Positions 23,011 through 35,203 of a DNA stretch of 64,000 nucleotides are shown in pieces. A model generated the notes under the pieces. The model was not told where the DNA came from, did not search any database, and saw only the letters and a program-made list of their open reading frames with translations. Source of the stretch: Ceratotherium simum simum. Taxonomy: Eukaryota; Chordata; Mammalia; Perissodactyla; Rhinocerotidae. The DNA is taken from NCBI RefSeq assembly GCF_000283155.1, contig NW_004454156.1, positions 35,540,271-35,604,270 on the forward strand, given 5' to 3'. Made by a program: the position numbers and the translations under genes. Position 1 is the stretch's first letter. Each line of letters opens with the position of its first letter.

Positions 23011-24200
23011 ATGCACTCGTGCACAGACACACAGTCGGAGACAGCGCACTAGACAGAGACGCGCACAGAGCCGTCCTCCCAAAAGCATGACAAATCCAGA
23101 GAGATGGCACAGAACCGTCCTGTCTCAGAGAAAGTCACAGCTGCGTGCTCCCCGAGACAAGGGAGCTGGCGGAGAGAAACGCCCACCACAGGCCTGCTCT
23201 CGTCGGGGTCTCTCTGCCCCTCCGCCCCCACTCCTGCCCCTAGGCTCTGAGCCCGCTCCTCCACGGGAACCCCAAGTCTTCTCCTGGGACCCAAACCCAA
23301 TCAGGGTTCCCCTCCTCTTGCATCCCCTTTCCCAGTTCTCAGGGGCCCCAGGAAGCTTTTCACCTCCCCCACCCATGTCCTCCATTAACGCCCCTCCGAG
23401 CCCGGGAACTGTGAGAGCCCAGGAACAGGAGCACGTCGGCCGTTTGCCTCCCCGCCCCCATCACAGGGGCTGCACACAGTAGGTGCTGGGCCCCAACCCC
23501 CCCGCCTCGCCTGGGGCCCACTCCTCGTCTCCCCTCTTCGTGGAGCTGGCGGCTCTTCTCATTTTCCAGCGAGTGCATGAAAACACAGATTAGAGCAATT
23601 AGAAGACGTCATCGGAGGGCAAGGCAGGAGCCACCGCCGCACCTAATTGCCAGCTTACCCGCACAGACTACAAATCTGCACAAATTCCAAAGCGGGAAGG
23701 GGCAGGGAGAGGGGAGCCGAATTCCATTCTAGATTCTCTTGTTTTTGTTGAAACCTGCTCTCTGCTGTTTGCAGCGGCTTTCACATCTGTGTTCCCGAGA
23801 GAGGCAGGCAGGGCAGAAACGATTTCAGTCCCATTGTACAGAAGGGGAAACTGAGGCTCGGGGACTGGGGAAGGACGGTTGCAGAAGGCCCAGTCCACCC
23901 AGACTGTCTTCCTGGCTGGAGGTGAGGATCAGGGCAGCCCCACTCCCCAGGAGAGGCCCCCATTGGCTTTCCATCCTGTTCTCTGCTCCTCCCCTGCCTG
24001 GAAAAAATCAGCAAAGGGTTGATGTACAGGGCGGTTTCAGGTTCAGGCCGTAGACACGATGTCTGGGGCTCGTGGTGGGCTCAGCATCTGTACCTGAGCG
24101 ACCTTGCCCTTCACCAAATGGCAGGGGTATTTAGTTGGTGGCTGCTGTCCCAGCTGGTCATGTTTTGTTGAGCCTGGTAAAGAGATGTGCTGTGTACTTT
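23011..24200. other. Intergenic, GC-rich; candidate conserved element at 23560-23710
   Basis: 23560-23710 contains GATTAGAGCAATTAGAAGAC and GCACCTAATTGCCAGCTTAC (two TAATTG/CAATTA sites) in repeat-free sequence. 23820-23865 is MIR-like. No gene. Confidence 0.4.
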
Positions 24201-25680
24201 TTACCCCTGGCAGGGAGGAAGGTAGATTTGCTCAGAATCTGAGTGCAGGGGGCCCATTTTCATGACCCTTATCCCATAAGGCCCTTCTCAAGCCTGGTCT
24301 GGTCCCCCAGGCATCCAAACCTTCCAGCCGGCCCACCTTGCCCTGGCCCTGGCCCTGGCCTGGGCAAGAAGCCAGCAGTGAAGCAGGGGTGCCCCCTGGT
24401 GGTGATGGCCTGCACTGCCCAAGTGACTCCAACCAGGGAGCTGGGCAGCAGCACCCACACACACCTCCAGGACTGCCTAGCTAGGTGAAGGGAAGGTTGG
24501 GCGTCTGTGGAAGGAGCACGAAGCCCTGAGAAGGAGCTTCATCAGGGCCTGAAGAAGTTGGGGGTGGCTCCATTCCTGTTCCAGGAGCGGAGAGAGTGGG
24601 AGGCTCCTGAGTGGCAGGTGGACGCCAGTCACGGTCGAGCAGGAGGGCAGGGGAGGGTGCCCAGCGTCCAGCACAGCCCATCAGAGGAGCTCAGGAAATG
24701 CGGGATGGATGAAGGAAGGAATGAGTGAATGAATGGATAATGAATCCACTGTTTCCTGAAAGGTGCTGTGAATATCACTAGTAATAGACAAGGTAATTTT
24801 TAGATGATAGTGATTCACTTGCTTATTTTAAGAATTATGTGCTTATTTTAATGTGTTTTAGGTATAATATGCCTGGCCCATCAAATCCATGATATAAAGT
24901 TTCTTTTTAAAATAACGGTCTTTAGGTACAAAAAGGTCAATATAAAGAAAAGCACTAGGTAAATAACATGTGGGTGTCCTCAGGACTTAGCATGAAGGTG
25001 TCCAATAAACGCTAGTGTAAAAATGAATGAAGGAAGGAAGAGATGACCACGCAGATTATGGACGATCTTTACAGAGAAGTAGGTCCCAAATTTGGCTGTA
25101 CGTTCAAGTTCCCTGGGAAACTTTAAAAGTTACCTCTGAGCAAGTAGGTGTCTCTGAATCTCGGGTAGCTGAGGAGGAAGCCAGTGTGTCCCGCTGAGCT
25201 CCCAGAGGGGGGGAAGCCACAAACACCCAATGTGGGTGTCACATCAGGAGCAGCCTGCCTTCACCGCCACTTGAGACAGTGAACCTGCCGTCAGAGGGGG
25301 CAGCAAGACGTGTTTGGGTGACCCAGGATTCCTCTACTGGGTGAGCGTTTGGGCTAGATGGACTCAAAGGTGTCATGCAAGGAAAGACAAGTGAGCTAAT
25401 ATTTATGTAAACGGGCTTCTAAATTGACACATAGTGTAAAGGTAATGTGTATTTACTATGGTTTTAACATACTGATTATTTCTCATTTATTCACCCTGTA
25501 CATCATGCTTTATTTGGCATATGTCTTTATTATCAGTTAATGTAAATATTACATTCGTTTCTGTGCAGAACATGCAGAATTTGCTGTCCCGAGTTCATTT
25601 TCAAGTTAGTTCTTCATTTGTGGGAACTTTCTCCCCTAAAAAAAAAAGTTCCTTTTCTTTCCTTTATTCTTTTTCTTTTT
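24201..25680. other. Intergenic, no gene seen
   Basis: 24340-24361 is a short (CCCTGG)n tract. 24660-24740 resembles an L2 terminus. 25080-25140 is MER5-like. 25380-25660 is AT-rich with no assigned repeat. Confidence 0.45.
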
Positions 25681-25928
25681 CTTTTCTTTTTTTTTTTTTT
25701 TTTNNNNNNNNNNNNNNNNNNNNNNNNNNNNNNNNNNNNNNNNNNNNNNNNNNNNNNNNNNNNNNNNNNNNNNNNNNNNNNNNNNNNNNNNNNNNNNNNN
25801 NNNATTTTGTATGTGGGTCACCACCACAGCATGGCTGATGAGTGGTGTAGGTCCATGCCCAGGATCCGAACCTGAGCTGCCAAAGCAGAGCACGCCAAAC
25901 TTAACCACTAGGCCACAGGCCCAGCTCC
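25664..25928 (-). repeat. ERE-related SINE, older variant, interrupted by the gap
   Basis: Right part reads ACCACCACAGCATGGCTGAT, GGATCCGAACCTGAGCTGCC and TTAACCACTAGGCCACAGGC, a tRNA-derived SINE head on the minus strand diverged from the GGCCGGCCC type. The poly-T tract at left is its tail. Confidence 0.85.
25704..25803. other. Assembly gap (100 N)
   Basis: Exactly 100 N directly after a poly-T/TTTTC tract and inside an ERE-like SINE. A fixed 100-N run usually denotes a gap of unknown size. Confidence 0.99.
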
Positions 25929-26735
25929 AAAATGAAAGTTGCTTTTCTTGAAAACTGTGACTAGTTAATTATGAACATATCTTAACATAATGTAGTTAAT
26001 GTGGTTATAATCTGTTTATCTGTTTAATTGGATCCTGATTTGCTCATAACAATTTTCAATTACTTTCTTGATTAGAAATGAGATGAGTGGTTTGGTGCGG
26101 GCTTCATAAAGGGATGCTGTTTGCTTCCAAATCCATACCTCGCCTAGAACGTGCAGGTTGAATTAATACTTGGTGTGTGAACTGTTCCATTATCTTGTTA
26201 GATACTGTTGATAGAGAAAAGAATTTCCAGTCGTGAATTTTCGTGGCTGCAGCTCTGGGAAAGAATTGATAAAAATAAATGTTGTACTATTTGGGAAGGT
26301 GGGCAGACACACTGAGATTGAGTCTGATTTTTTTACATCAGTTTAATGGTATTCAAGTCGCCGATTTTTTTTTTAACTTTGAACAGATTTTGAAAACATA
26401 AAACATAAATAGATTTGTCACGGCACAGGGTCAAAATTAGTTCTGTTGATGGCAAGTTATTCGATATTAATTCTGTTTTATGAACAAATGCAATTAAGTT
26501 GCCAATCCCTTAACAGAGTGTAGTGTTAGGCCAGTGTTTTAATCGGTATTAGGAAATGTCAGATTAGCATCCCCAAGGAAGACGAAATCTTTGGCAGGAT
26601 GCAGAAAACATACGTGTTGGTAGTAAAGCTGAGCGTTGCTCTCTTGCTTGACTCCCGGGAAGATAAGTCAGTAGATCCTCCTCAAGGGAAATTGGACCGT
26701 ATCTACCTAAGTGATTAATGCAGTTTCTCCTTAAT
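25929..26735. other. AT-rich repeat-free island, candidate conserved enhancer
   Basis: About 800 bp much richer in A/T than its surroundings, without a recognisable repeat. It has many TAAT-type motifs (CTAGTTAATTATGAAC; TCTGTTTAATTGGATC; GAATTAATACTT; ATTAATTCTG; GCAATTAAG). No open frame of note. The texture resembles developmental conserved non-coding elements. Confidence 0.4.
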
Positions 26736-26889
26736 TCACCATTCCCACTGCTACGAATTTATCCTTCAATATACCCACACGTGAGCATAATAACATGTGT
26801 CTGAACAGCACATGATTAGAAACCCCTGAATATCCATCAATAGAGGACTGGTTAATAGAAAACGGTACAACTATTCTTTGAAATGACAT

Positions 26890-27640
26890 GGCTGTAAAAC
26901 AGAATGAGAACTCATCAATAACAAAAAACAACCCAATTAAAAACTGGGCACGGGACTTGAAAAGACATTTCTCCAAAGAAGATACACAAATGGCCAATAA
27001 GCACATGAAAAAATGTTCAATGTCACTCATCATAGGGAAAGGCAAATCAAAACCACAATGAGATACCACTTCACACCCACTAGGATGACTATTAATTAAA
27101 AAAAAAAAATAACAAGTGTTGGTGAGGATGTGGAGAAATTGGAACTCTCGTGCACTGTTGTGGGAAGGTAAAATGGTAGAGCAGCTGTGGAAAATGATAT
27201 GGCAGTTCCTTAAAAGAAATGAAACACAGAATTACCACATAATCCAGCAATTCCAGTCCTGGATGTATTCTCAAAAGAATTGATAGCAGCGATGCAAACA
27301 GATATTTGTACACCTGTGTTCATAGCAGCATTATTCACAATAGCCAAAAGATGGAAGCGACCCAAGTGTCCGTGGATGGATGAATGGATAAACAAAATGT
27401 GACATATACATACGATGGAATAGTATGCAGCCATAAAAAGGAATGGCATTCTAATACATGCTTTCAAGGTGGATGAACCTTGAAAACATTATGCTTAAAC
27501 ATTATGAAAAAGCTTTGGCAGTGGTTGCACAACATTGTGAATATAATTAATGCCACTGAATTGTACACTTAAAAATGGTTAAAGTGTCAAATTGTGTGTT
27601 ATATATCTTTTAACACAATTTTTTTTTTAACAATGTAATT
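26890..27640 (+). repeat. L1 LINE 3' region, sense
   Basis: CATTTCTCCAAAGAAGATAC, AAACCACAATGAGATACCAC, GGTGAGGATGTGGAGAAATT, GGATGGATGAATGGATAAAC and TTGTACACTTAAAAATGGTT: old L1 3' end, not coding. Confidence 0.93.
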
Positions 27641-28110
27641 TTTAAGGGGGGGAGCCAGGAGTCTAAATCCCCTCTCTGTGAATATGTGCCGGCTTTGGTC
27701 ACTGGCTCTAATGAAGCAATGCCACCTTACTGCCCAGGCCGGGTCGGAAGAGGCCATCTAGCTTCCACCTAGCTCTCACGGCTGGGAGCCCTGAGCCAAC
27801 ACGTAAGAGCTCCAGCTACCCTGCAACGTCGTTCCAGAAAGATCTCGCAGAGACAGAGAACGACACCAGCAATTAGAGTCGTCCCCACGCAGGTGTCAGA
27901 GGCGTGAGAGACTTCAGACAATCCCAGCCCCAGCCCGGAGCCGCCCCAGCCCACACCCAGTGGAACAGAGACGAGCTGTCCCGCCGAGCCCCGCCCACAT
28001 TAGCAGATTCACGAGCAAAATAAGTGGTGTCGCTGTGTTTCAAGCCACTAAGTTTTGGGGTAGTCTGTTATGCAGCAATGGATAAATGGAACAGTAAACA
28101 CATGACTTAT
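27641..28110. repeat. Probable solo LTR-like fragment, 3' part
   Basis: GTTTCAAGCCACTAAGTTTT then GGGGTAGTCTGTTATGCAGC and AATGGATAAATGGAACAGT is the usual 3' end of a common mammalian MaLR-type LTR; 27700-28010 is compatible with its body. Confidence 0.6.
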
Positions 28111-29190
28111 GTATTAGAATTTATTTAAATTTATTTTAAAAATAATCAGATACAAACGAAACAGATTTGGACTATATACGTGCCTCTTACAAATCATCTG
28201 GTAAATTGGGTGTTTTCCCTCTCGTGGTCTGCATCCTGCTTCTAGAAAGTCATTAAAGGTGCAAAGATAGTTTCGCCTGAATACTGAACGATGCTGGGGG
28301 GTCAGTAGGCTGGAGAGACGGGAACGGAGTCTGCTCCTTTCCCAGAAGGCGAGGATATAGGTGGGAAAGAGAAAGGTGGCTGGAGCTATAAAGCAAGAAG
28401 GGACAGGTTTCCAGCCCAGCAGGGCCAAATTAAAGACAAACCCGGTCCGCAGGTCCTTGAAACATAGTCTAGAAGGCGGAGGAGTCATGTGTGTGACTTA
28501 TATATCACTCATGATGGGGTTTCAAGAGGCTTGAGAGGAAATTATATGGCCAAAGAGGAGAATTTCAGACCAGGACTGTTGAGGGGCTAAAGATTTACTA
28601 GTTAAGCTTAGAAGAATTTATAAACAAATCCACAATGTGTCCCCCAAAGATCTCCACTGTCCCCTTCCTGTGGATGTCCCTCGTCACTCCGTCATTCTCT
28701 AGAGCTTCTGTTTGCTTACCTGTTTGTTGTGTCTCCCTGTATTAGTCAGGGTAGGCTGAGCACCGTAACAAACACCCCAAAACCCAGGGGCTCAACTCAA
28801 CAGAAGCAGAGTCTCCAGCCTCCGCCCTCGTCTATCCTCTCCATCAGCCAGCGATGAGGACAGAGAGAGATCTCTGTGGGAGGGTTTTATGGGCCAGGCC
28901 TGCAAGTGGGGCACATTCATCAGCCAGAACTCAGTCTCATGGCCACCCTCCCTGCAAGAGAGCCTGGAAATGCAGTCCAGCTGGGGGCCAGGAGGAAGAG
29001 AGGAAAAGCCACCTCTGCCCTTCTGCCCCAGAATAAGATCCCTGGGTGCCAGCCCTCATCCATCTTGTTCATGGTGTCTGGCACCATGCCTGGCATAAAT
29101 GTGGAGTCTTTGAGTGAATGAATGGTGCTGGGGCTGCCTCCTGGGCACTGGGCTGAGTGAGCACTTTCCTTATAAATGCCTTGGGGGGTG
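28111..29190. other. Intergenic, no gene seen
   Basis: 28110-28500 AT-rich then unique. 28735-29000 (GTATTAGTCAGGGTAGGCTG, ACAAACACCCCAAAACCCAG) is an old repeat of the 'tattagtcag' class. No exon support. Confidence 0.45.
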
Positions 29191-29335
29191 GGGCTGTAGT
29201 CACTCCCATTTCTCAGATTAGGAAACTGAGGCTCTGAGAGCTAAGCACAAAGTCACACAGCTAGTCAGTGCCCGGGCCACGTCTCAAACCCAGGAAGCTT
29301 CTGCCATCAAAAGCCGGTTCTCTCCACTCCCCTGG
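29190..29335. repeat. MIR SINE fragment
   Basis: TTAGGAAACTGAGGCTCTGA, AAAGTCACACAGCTAGTCAG, GTCTCAAACCCAGGAAGC. Confidence 0.88.
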
Positions 29336-31035
29336 CTGCCTCTCCAGTGTGTACACTCTCTGACTCAGCGTCTGGTTATCTTCAAGGATGCTCTCCTTTC
29401 TAACAATCACTGAACCGTGTTTGACAAGCTGTGGGTTCCTTGGGGCGGCAGCCGTATCTCACTCGTCCCTACGTGCCCCTTGGCTACCAGCACAGCCCTT
29501 GAACACAGTAGGTGCTCAAACCATGTTTGGGGGATTAATTTGTTCACACTGGCTCAGGCTTCATGCTTTGCTGCTTGCACAGTATGGGGGTCGCTTACAA
29601 CTTATAAAAGAAATGGAAGCTATATTTATTATTCGGCCCCTCTCTATGCAGAGTCAGAGCTATCTCCCACAGCAGGACCAGTGCCCGCCCCGAAACTCAC
29701 TCCTGAAGCCCAGACGAGGGCTGTGTCACGTCGGGGCCAAGGCCACAGGTGTCACCTAGCCCCATCAGGGTTAGACCATGAACCCCCGCCACATATACAC
29801 ATAGAACGCCCTTGCCCCAGAGAGTCCCGGGAAGGAGAGTAGACAGAGGCGCAGTGAGGGTTCTGTCCATGGTGCTGAACTCACCTCAACTCCCACCTTT
29901 TTCTGTCACCCAGCAGCAACTTAGAGCCTCTTGGGGAACCAGGTAAAAATACAGATTCCCTGGCCCCTTCTTTGGTGGCTTCCATTCTGAGGATATAAAA
30001 TGGGGCCCTGAAATCTGAGCAAGCTTCAAATAAAAGTGTCTGTGATTCTGATACAGCCAGCTTGGTACTGGCCTAAGGTTGACTCACTCACATAAGTAGT
30101 CATCAGTCTTCATGAAGTGCCTCCATGTGCCCAGCCCTGTGCCAGATACTGTGAGGCACGGAGGTGCATCTGCAGGGTCTCTACTCAGGGGGGAATCTAC
30201 AAAGTCACTCGGGAGGAGATGTAGGGAACGATGGAGGGAGAGTCGTCCCTCTGTTTTATATGGACAGTCTGCCAGGTTCACACGTCACCTTTATCCTGCA
30301 AGATGAGACACGGAGCCGTGTGAAAACAGGTGTTCTCATAACCATGACTAACATTTGCATCTTTCCTTAGGGTCTCCCTAGCCCCATCTGCAGGGCAGTG
30401 TTTGATGCATTCTGCTCCTTCTGACCTCCTCAGGGTTCAAGACCCAGATCTTCCTGATTCCTGCTGCCCTGCATCCCTCGCCCTCGAATTTAGTCCTCCC
30501 TCCTTGTGCCCCGTGGTCTCGTTTTGTCATCGATTACATGATATGCCATGTTTTCAATACCGTCCCCACTGGGATTTGAGCTCCCTATTGAGGGTGGGGC
30601 TCCCACCTGATTCCCCTGTGTAACCTTGAACACAGGGACCCCACCCCCAGAGGAGGCAAGCAGTGAACTCATATTAGATGGATGACTACGGGGAGTGATA
30701 AGTAGGCGGAGGAATGTGCCCAATGACTGTGCCCAAGGAAAGCACTGCTGGGTTACTAAGCAGCTGGGACAAGCACTCAGAACCAAAAGAAATCAGGGTG
30801 GGCCTCAGAGAAATCAGGCAACGGGCAGAAGGCAAACCAGGCAGGGGCCGGCTTCCGGTCAAGGTCTGCCTCTCCTTTCTCTGGGTGTTTAGGGAGACAG
30901 GAAGTGGAGTCAGGACAGCGGCATCTGATGAGAACAGATGTTCTCCAGGCCTGAATGTGGGGCATGGAGGAGGGGCCAGAGGAGGGAGGAGGGAAAAGGG
31001 GAAGGAGCAGGGCCATAGCCAGCAAAAAGGGATAT
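29336..31035. other. Intergenic: L2, MIR, old repeats; no gene
   Basis: 29360-29560 and 30400-30640 look like sense L2 (GTTTTGTCATCGATTACATG; TTGAGCTCCCTATTGAGGGT); 30670-31010 antisense L2; 30100-30310 MIR. No coding sequence supported. Confidence 0.5.
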
Positions 31036-31039
31036 CCAC

Positions 31040-31860
31040 AGACTCCCTTTATTTATTTAATTTTGCTTTTTATTATGGAAATTTTCAAACACACACCAAA
31101 GTAAAAGGAATAGCATCATGAAACCCCTGTGCCCCTCACCCAACTTCAACAACCATCCCATTTTACCATTCTTATTTCATTCCTCTCCTCGAGCATCTTT
31201 TTAAAGAAAATTCCAGATGTTATATCATTTCACCCATAAATATTTCAGAATATATCTCTCACATATTAGAACGTCTCTATAGGAAAAAAAAAAACCTCAA
31301 TATCATTATCACATCTAATAAAATTATTTCTTAATACCATTTAATACAAAGTACATGTTCAAATTTCCTCATTTTTCTCAAAAATATCTTTTTAGGGTCC
31401 ATTTACTTGAATCAGGATCTAGACAAGGTCCATGCTTTGCATCGTGTTGCTGTATCTCCTAAATCTCTTTTAATCTCTGACAGTCCTTCCTCCTTTCCTT
31501 TTTTATGTCATTTTATGTGTTGAAGAAACCAGGTCCCTTGTCCTATAGAATTGTCCTCATTTGTCAGTTTGGTGGGTTGAACGCTCATGGTGTCATTTAA
31601 CACGTTCCACTGTCCCCCTATTTCCTGGGAACTGGGATTTAGATCCAAAGGGTTGAACTGTGTAGGATCAATTATTTGGGCAAGCAGACTCCCTGGGTGG
31701 CACTGTGCCCTTCCTAGTGCCTCATATCAGGAGCGGTTAGTCGGGTTCTCTCTTTTGGGATGATACTAAAAATGTTGAGTGTCGCCAGCCTGATCCCTCC
31801 ATTACAAGGCTCCCCCGTCACCTTGCATCCAGTGGTTTTAGCACATTTTGTAGAATCTTA
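31040..31860 (-). repeat. L1 LINE 3' region, antisense (L1M type)
   Basis: GGAAATTTTCAAACACACAC, AAATATTTCAGAATATATCT, ATGTTCAAATTTCCTCATTT and TGGCACTGTGCCCTTCCTAG are diagnostic of the antisense 3' region of old L1M elements. Confidence 0.88.
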
Positions 31861-31889
31861 GAACTGACAGAGCTGGAAGCTCTGAGAAA

Positions 31890-32440
31890 CCCATTCACTC
31901 ACTTCTCTATTCATCCCACAAATATTTGTTGGGCATCTACTGTGTGCCAGGCAGAGAGCTGCAATGAACAGGACCGACATGTTCCCTGGGATCGTGGAGC
32001 CAAGAGTCAGATGGGGGCAGCGACAAACAAATGCATGAGTAAGCAGATGCACCAACAAGAGCCGTGTCTGCGAGGGTTAGAGCTCTGCAGAGAGCGACCA
32101 GAGTCAAGTGACTGACAGCGACCCCTGACAGGTGGCTGCTTTGTGATGGGTGATCAGGGAGGGCGTCCCCAGAAGAGGACAGTGGAGCTTGACAAGAACA
32201 AGCCAGCCATGCAGAAGTGGGGGTGCACTCCAGGGAGAGGAAAGAGCTGGTGCAGGCAGAGAACCTGGGCACCCGCCAGGAGGAAGGAGGAGGCCACTGT
32301 GGCCGGAGCCAGTGAGCAAGGCGGGGGCCTGAGGGGAGGCGAGCGAGGAGGCTGCTGCGGTAACGCGGGCGAGACTGACAGGGGCTCGGACCCGGATAGT
32401 GGAGTGCCGGTGACGGCTGGTCCAGCATCCTTCCACCCTT
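31890..32440 (-). repeat. L2 LINE, antisense
   Basis: CACAAATATTTGTTGGGCAT then CTACTGTGTGCCAGGCAGAG and onward through the usual antisense L2 sequence. Confidence 0.7.
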
Positions 32441-32800
32441 TACAGCTGAGAACACAGCTCAGAGACAGCAGGAGGTTTGTTATTGAGCAACCACCTGTGC
32501 CAGGAGCTCTCTGTGCAGCGTCTCAAAACCACACAGCCCGCTACATAGAAGTCATTGTGCCAATTTTACAGGCGAGGCCAGTGAACAGTGAAGTCGCCTG
32601 CCTGAGGGCACAGAGCCCAGGCCTGCCGAGGCTCTCCGGCCCCCCAAAGTCGTCCCACTGAGATGACCGCTGCAGGTCAAATCGTGGCTCTGGCACCTAT
32701 AAGCCCCATGACCTGGACCATGGGCTTGCTCCCTCTCTGTGCCTCAGTTTCCTAATCTGTAAAATGGGAATAACACTTGCCCAAGGGGCACAGCAAGGCC
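32440..32800. repeat. Two MIR SINE fragments
   Basis: 32540-32630 (GTGCCAATTTTACAGGCGAG) and 32670-32790 (TCTGTGCCTCAGTTTCCTAA, then TCTGTAAAATGGGAATAA) in opposite senses. Confidence 0.8.
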
Positions 32801-34190
32801 AAGACAGGGGGTCCAACCTTGCCCCCCGACTCCCAGCCCCTGCCACTGGGGCCCAGAAGGGTCACCTTAGCACAGAGTGCAGGCAACTTCACACCCTCCC
32901 ATACAGACACACGAAGGGTTAAAGCCAGACTCCCTCCTTCCTCCATCCCAATTCTGATCCTTGCTGACTCTGCTCCCCCTCCGACCCAGCTATTCTGGGA
33001 CAATGGAGGCAGCAGATGGCCCGAGTCCTGTTCCCTCCACCCGACCCTCAGGATCTGGGAACAACCCGCAAATCGGCTGCTGCTTCTAAAAGCAGGCCGG
33101 CTGCAGCCTCCCACAGCAGCTGGGGAGCACACCATTCCATCCCTCACCGGCTGCAGGGCCGGGGGCCACCCCCACTTGGCTTGCATCCCACAAACCCAGC
33201 ATTAGGTCAGCCCAGAAAGAAAGAAAGCTTTGGAAGAGCCCAAGCAGCCTGGCCCTGCACCTGACCTGCTGTGCGACCACAGGCACATGGTGGTCCCTCT
33301 CTGAGCCTCAAGCTCCTCCTGGAAAACAAGGACTGAGGCTCTGGTGCTCCATGGTTCCACTGTTCCAGACAGAGTTGTGGCCGGGACAACGTCCTTCAAG
33401 GGCTAGAGGACGTGCTCCAGAGGAGCCCCCGGCTCTGGGTGCCTGGCTCAGAGCCCCTCCATCCCTCAGGATCTCTCCTCCCTCTTCCCCCCAGCCCTGA
33501 GCCCCACTGTAGCCCCAACTTCCAACATCACTGGGGCATGATGCGGGTGGAGAGAAGAGACTTTCCATCCCTACCCTGCCCCCCATGCACCACCAGGCCT
33601 GGAATTTCACCAACATCACTTTCATTCATTCATCCAACCCCTTGGGACCTGAAATTCCAAGAGCACTCACATTTCTTCAGCTCCTACCTTGGCTGTCAAA
33701 CTGCCCCTTTATCTGACACCAGAGGTTCTGAGCCTCCATTCTGCCTTCCTGGTTCTCTAACCACACCCCACCCCCCCAGGACCTGAGGGCAGAGGAAAGG
33801 AGGAACAGCCCCCAGCACACCAGCACCTTGTGGTATTCACACGCATGTACATCATACACACACACTTGTGATGGGCACACACACATATGTCCTTATGCAC
33901 AGACATGTGTAGGAGGAGGGTACATGCCACACACACACACGCGCGCGCGCGCGCACACCCTCACACATCTGGCACACCACGACACAAGCACACACTAACA
34001 GTCACCATTCACTGAGTCCCTCCTCTCTCCGTGCCAGGCTCTGTGCCGTGTCCGTTACAAACACTACATCACTTCACCCACATACCAACCCATGAAGCTG
34101 CTATTCCTTTTCTCATCCATAAAATGGGCAACACCCCTAAAAGTGACCGCCATCCCCACTGTGACAGACACATCAAACACCCTGCCCCAG
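32801..34190. other. Intergenic, no gene seen
   Basis: 33200-33400 MIR/L2-like; 33840-34000 CA-rich with the microsatellite at 33928-33958; 34010-34135 MIR. The MFNG transcript end lies just to the right. Confidence 0.5.
33928..33958. repeat. (CA)n(GC)n microsatellite
   Basis: Alternating CA then GC units, about 31 bp, strongly Z-DNA-prone. Confidence 0.95.
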
Positions 34191-34239
34191 TCAGGAATGC
34201 TGTGGCTGCAGGAAACAGGAAACTGAACCAAGAGTGGCT

Positions 34240-35136
34240 TAAACAAACAGGGTTTAATTTTTTTACAGAACCAGACGCTGAAAGGGACAGCTGTGGATGA
34301 CTGTCTTGGCCTTTCCTTCATGGCAGCAAAGTGGCTGCCCCAGATCCAGACATCACACTCACACTCACAGCAGGAAGACGGGGTATGGGGCTGCAAAACC
34401 TTCCCCAGAAGCTTCTCTATTGGCTTTGCTTAGTTCACATTAACAGACAGAGTCTGGCTCTGGCCAGAGCTGGGTCACATGGTAGCCCCTAACCGCAAGG
34501 GACACTGGGAAAATGAGCAAAAGGATCATCATGATTTTCTGGGACCCACTATAATCCGTCATCTGATTCTGGGCATGCTTCAAACAAAATCGGGTTCTGT
34601 TAGCAAGTAGTGGGGAACGAGGAGCTGGAGACCGGGGGCAACAACAGTATCTGCCACAGGCCCTGGATTCTGCCATTATTCCACCTGGGTCCCCTCAGTG
34701 GTTGACGATCCAGCCAAGGAAGCCACGAGTGGGTGGCACAGCCCTTGACCCCAGGGGAATGACTCAGAGACCAGAGCTGGGGGCAGGGGCCAGACCCCAC
34801 CCAGGGGCCCCTGTGATTCACTGGAGGGTTAGGACCTGTGAGTCCAAGCCCAGCTCAAGGGCCCCCACCCCGGTTCGATTCAGCCACCCAAGGCCCGTGG
34901 AAGCCCAGCCCCTGGGGCCTCTCCCGCCCTCACCTGGTGCTCCTGGTCCCTGGGCTGTCCCCCCACCTCCCAGGGGCTCAGGATGCCCTCCCCACCAGCC
35001 ACCAGCCAATCCTGGGCTTGCCCACCACTCGGAGGCCCTGCCAGGGACTGCCCACCTCAGGGCACTTGCCACAGGCCCTCAGGGCTGCCTGGGGAGGCGA
35101 GGGACAACCAGAGACCTCAGCCCAGCGGTTCAGGGT
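34240..35136 (-). other. MFNG: Probable MFNG 3' UTR
   Basis: Sequence downstream of the stop on the minus strand. The only poly(A)-signal-like hexamer I see within about 900 nt is ATTAAA (TTTAAT on + at 34253-34258). No AATAAA is present between it and the stop. Much of 34195-34660 resembles an ancient repeat also seen at 8460-8830, so the signal may be repeat-derived. The end is inferred. Confidence 0.4.
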
Positions 35137-35203
35137 TCAGCGGGCCACCAGCTGGGGGCACCAGGGAGTGTCTGGGTAGAGGAGACAGTGGAGGGAGCGA
35201 AAC
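35137..35203 (-). CDS. MFNG: MFNG coding exon 8 and stop codon
   Basis: 67 nt: after the split Arg codon it reads [21 protein letters not shown] and TGA at 35137-35139. Acceptor CTCCGCAG|GTTTCG. The [12 protein letters not shown] cysteine pair is typical of fringe C-termini. It is hidden because overlapping frames stay open across it; splice phase and the MFNG tail fix it. Confidence 0.96.
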
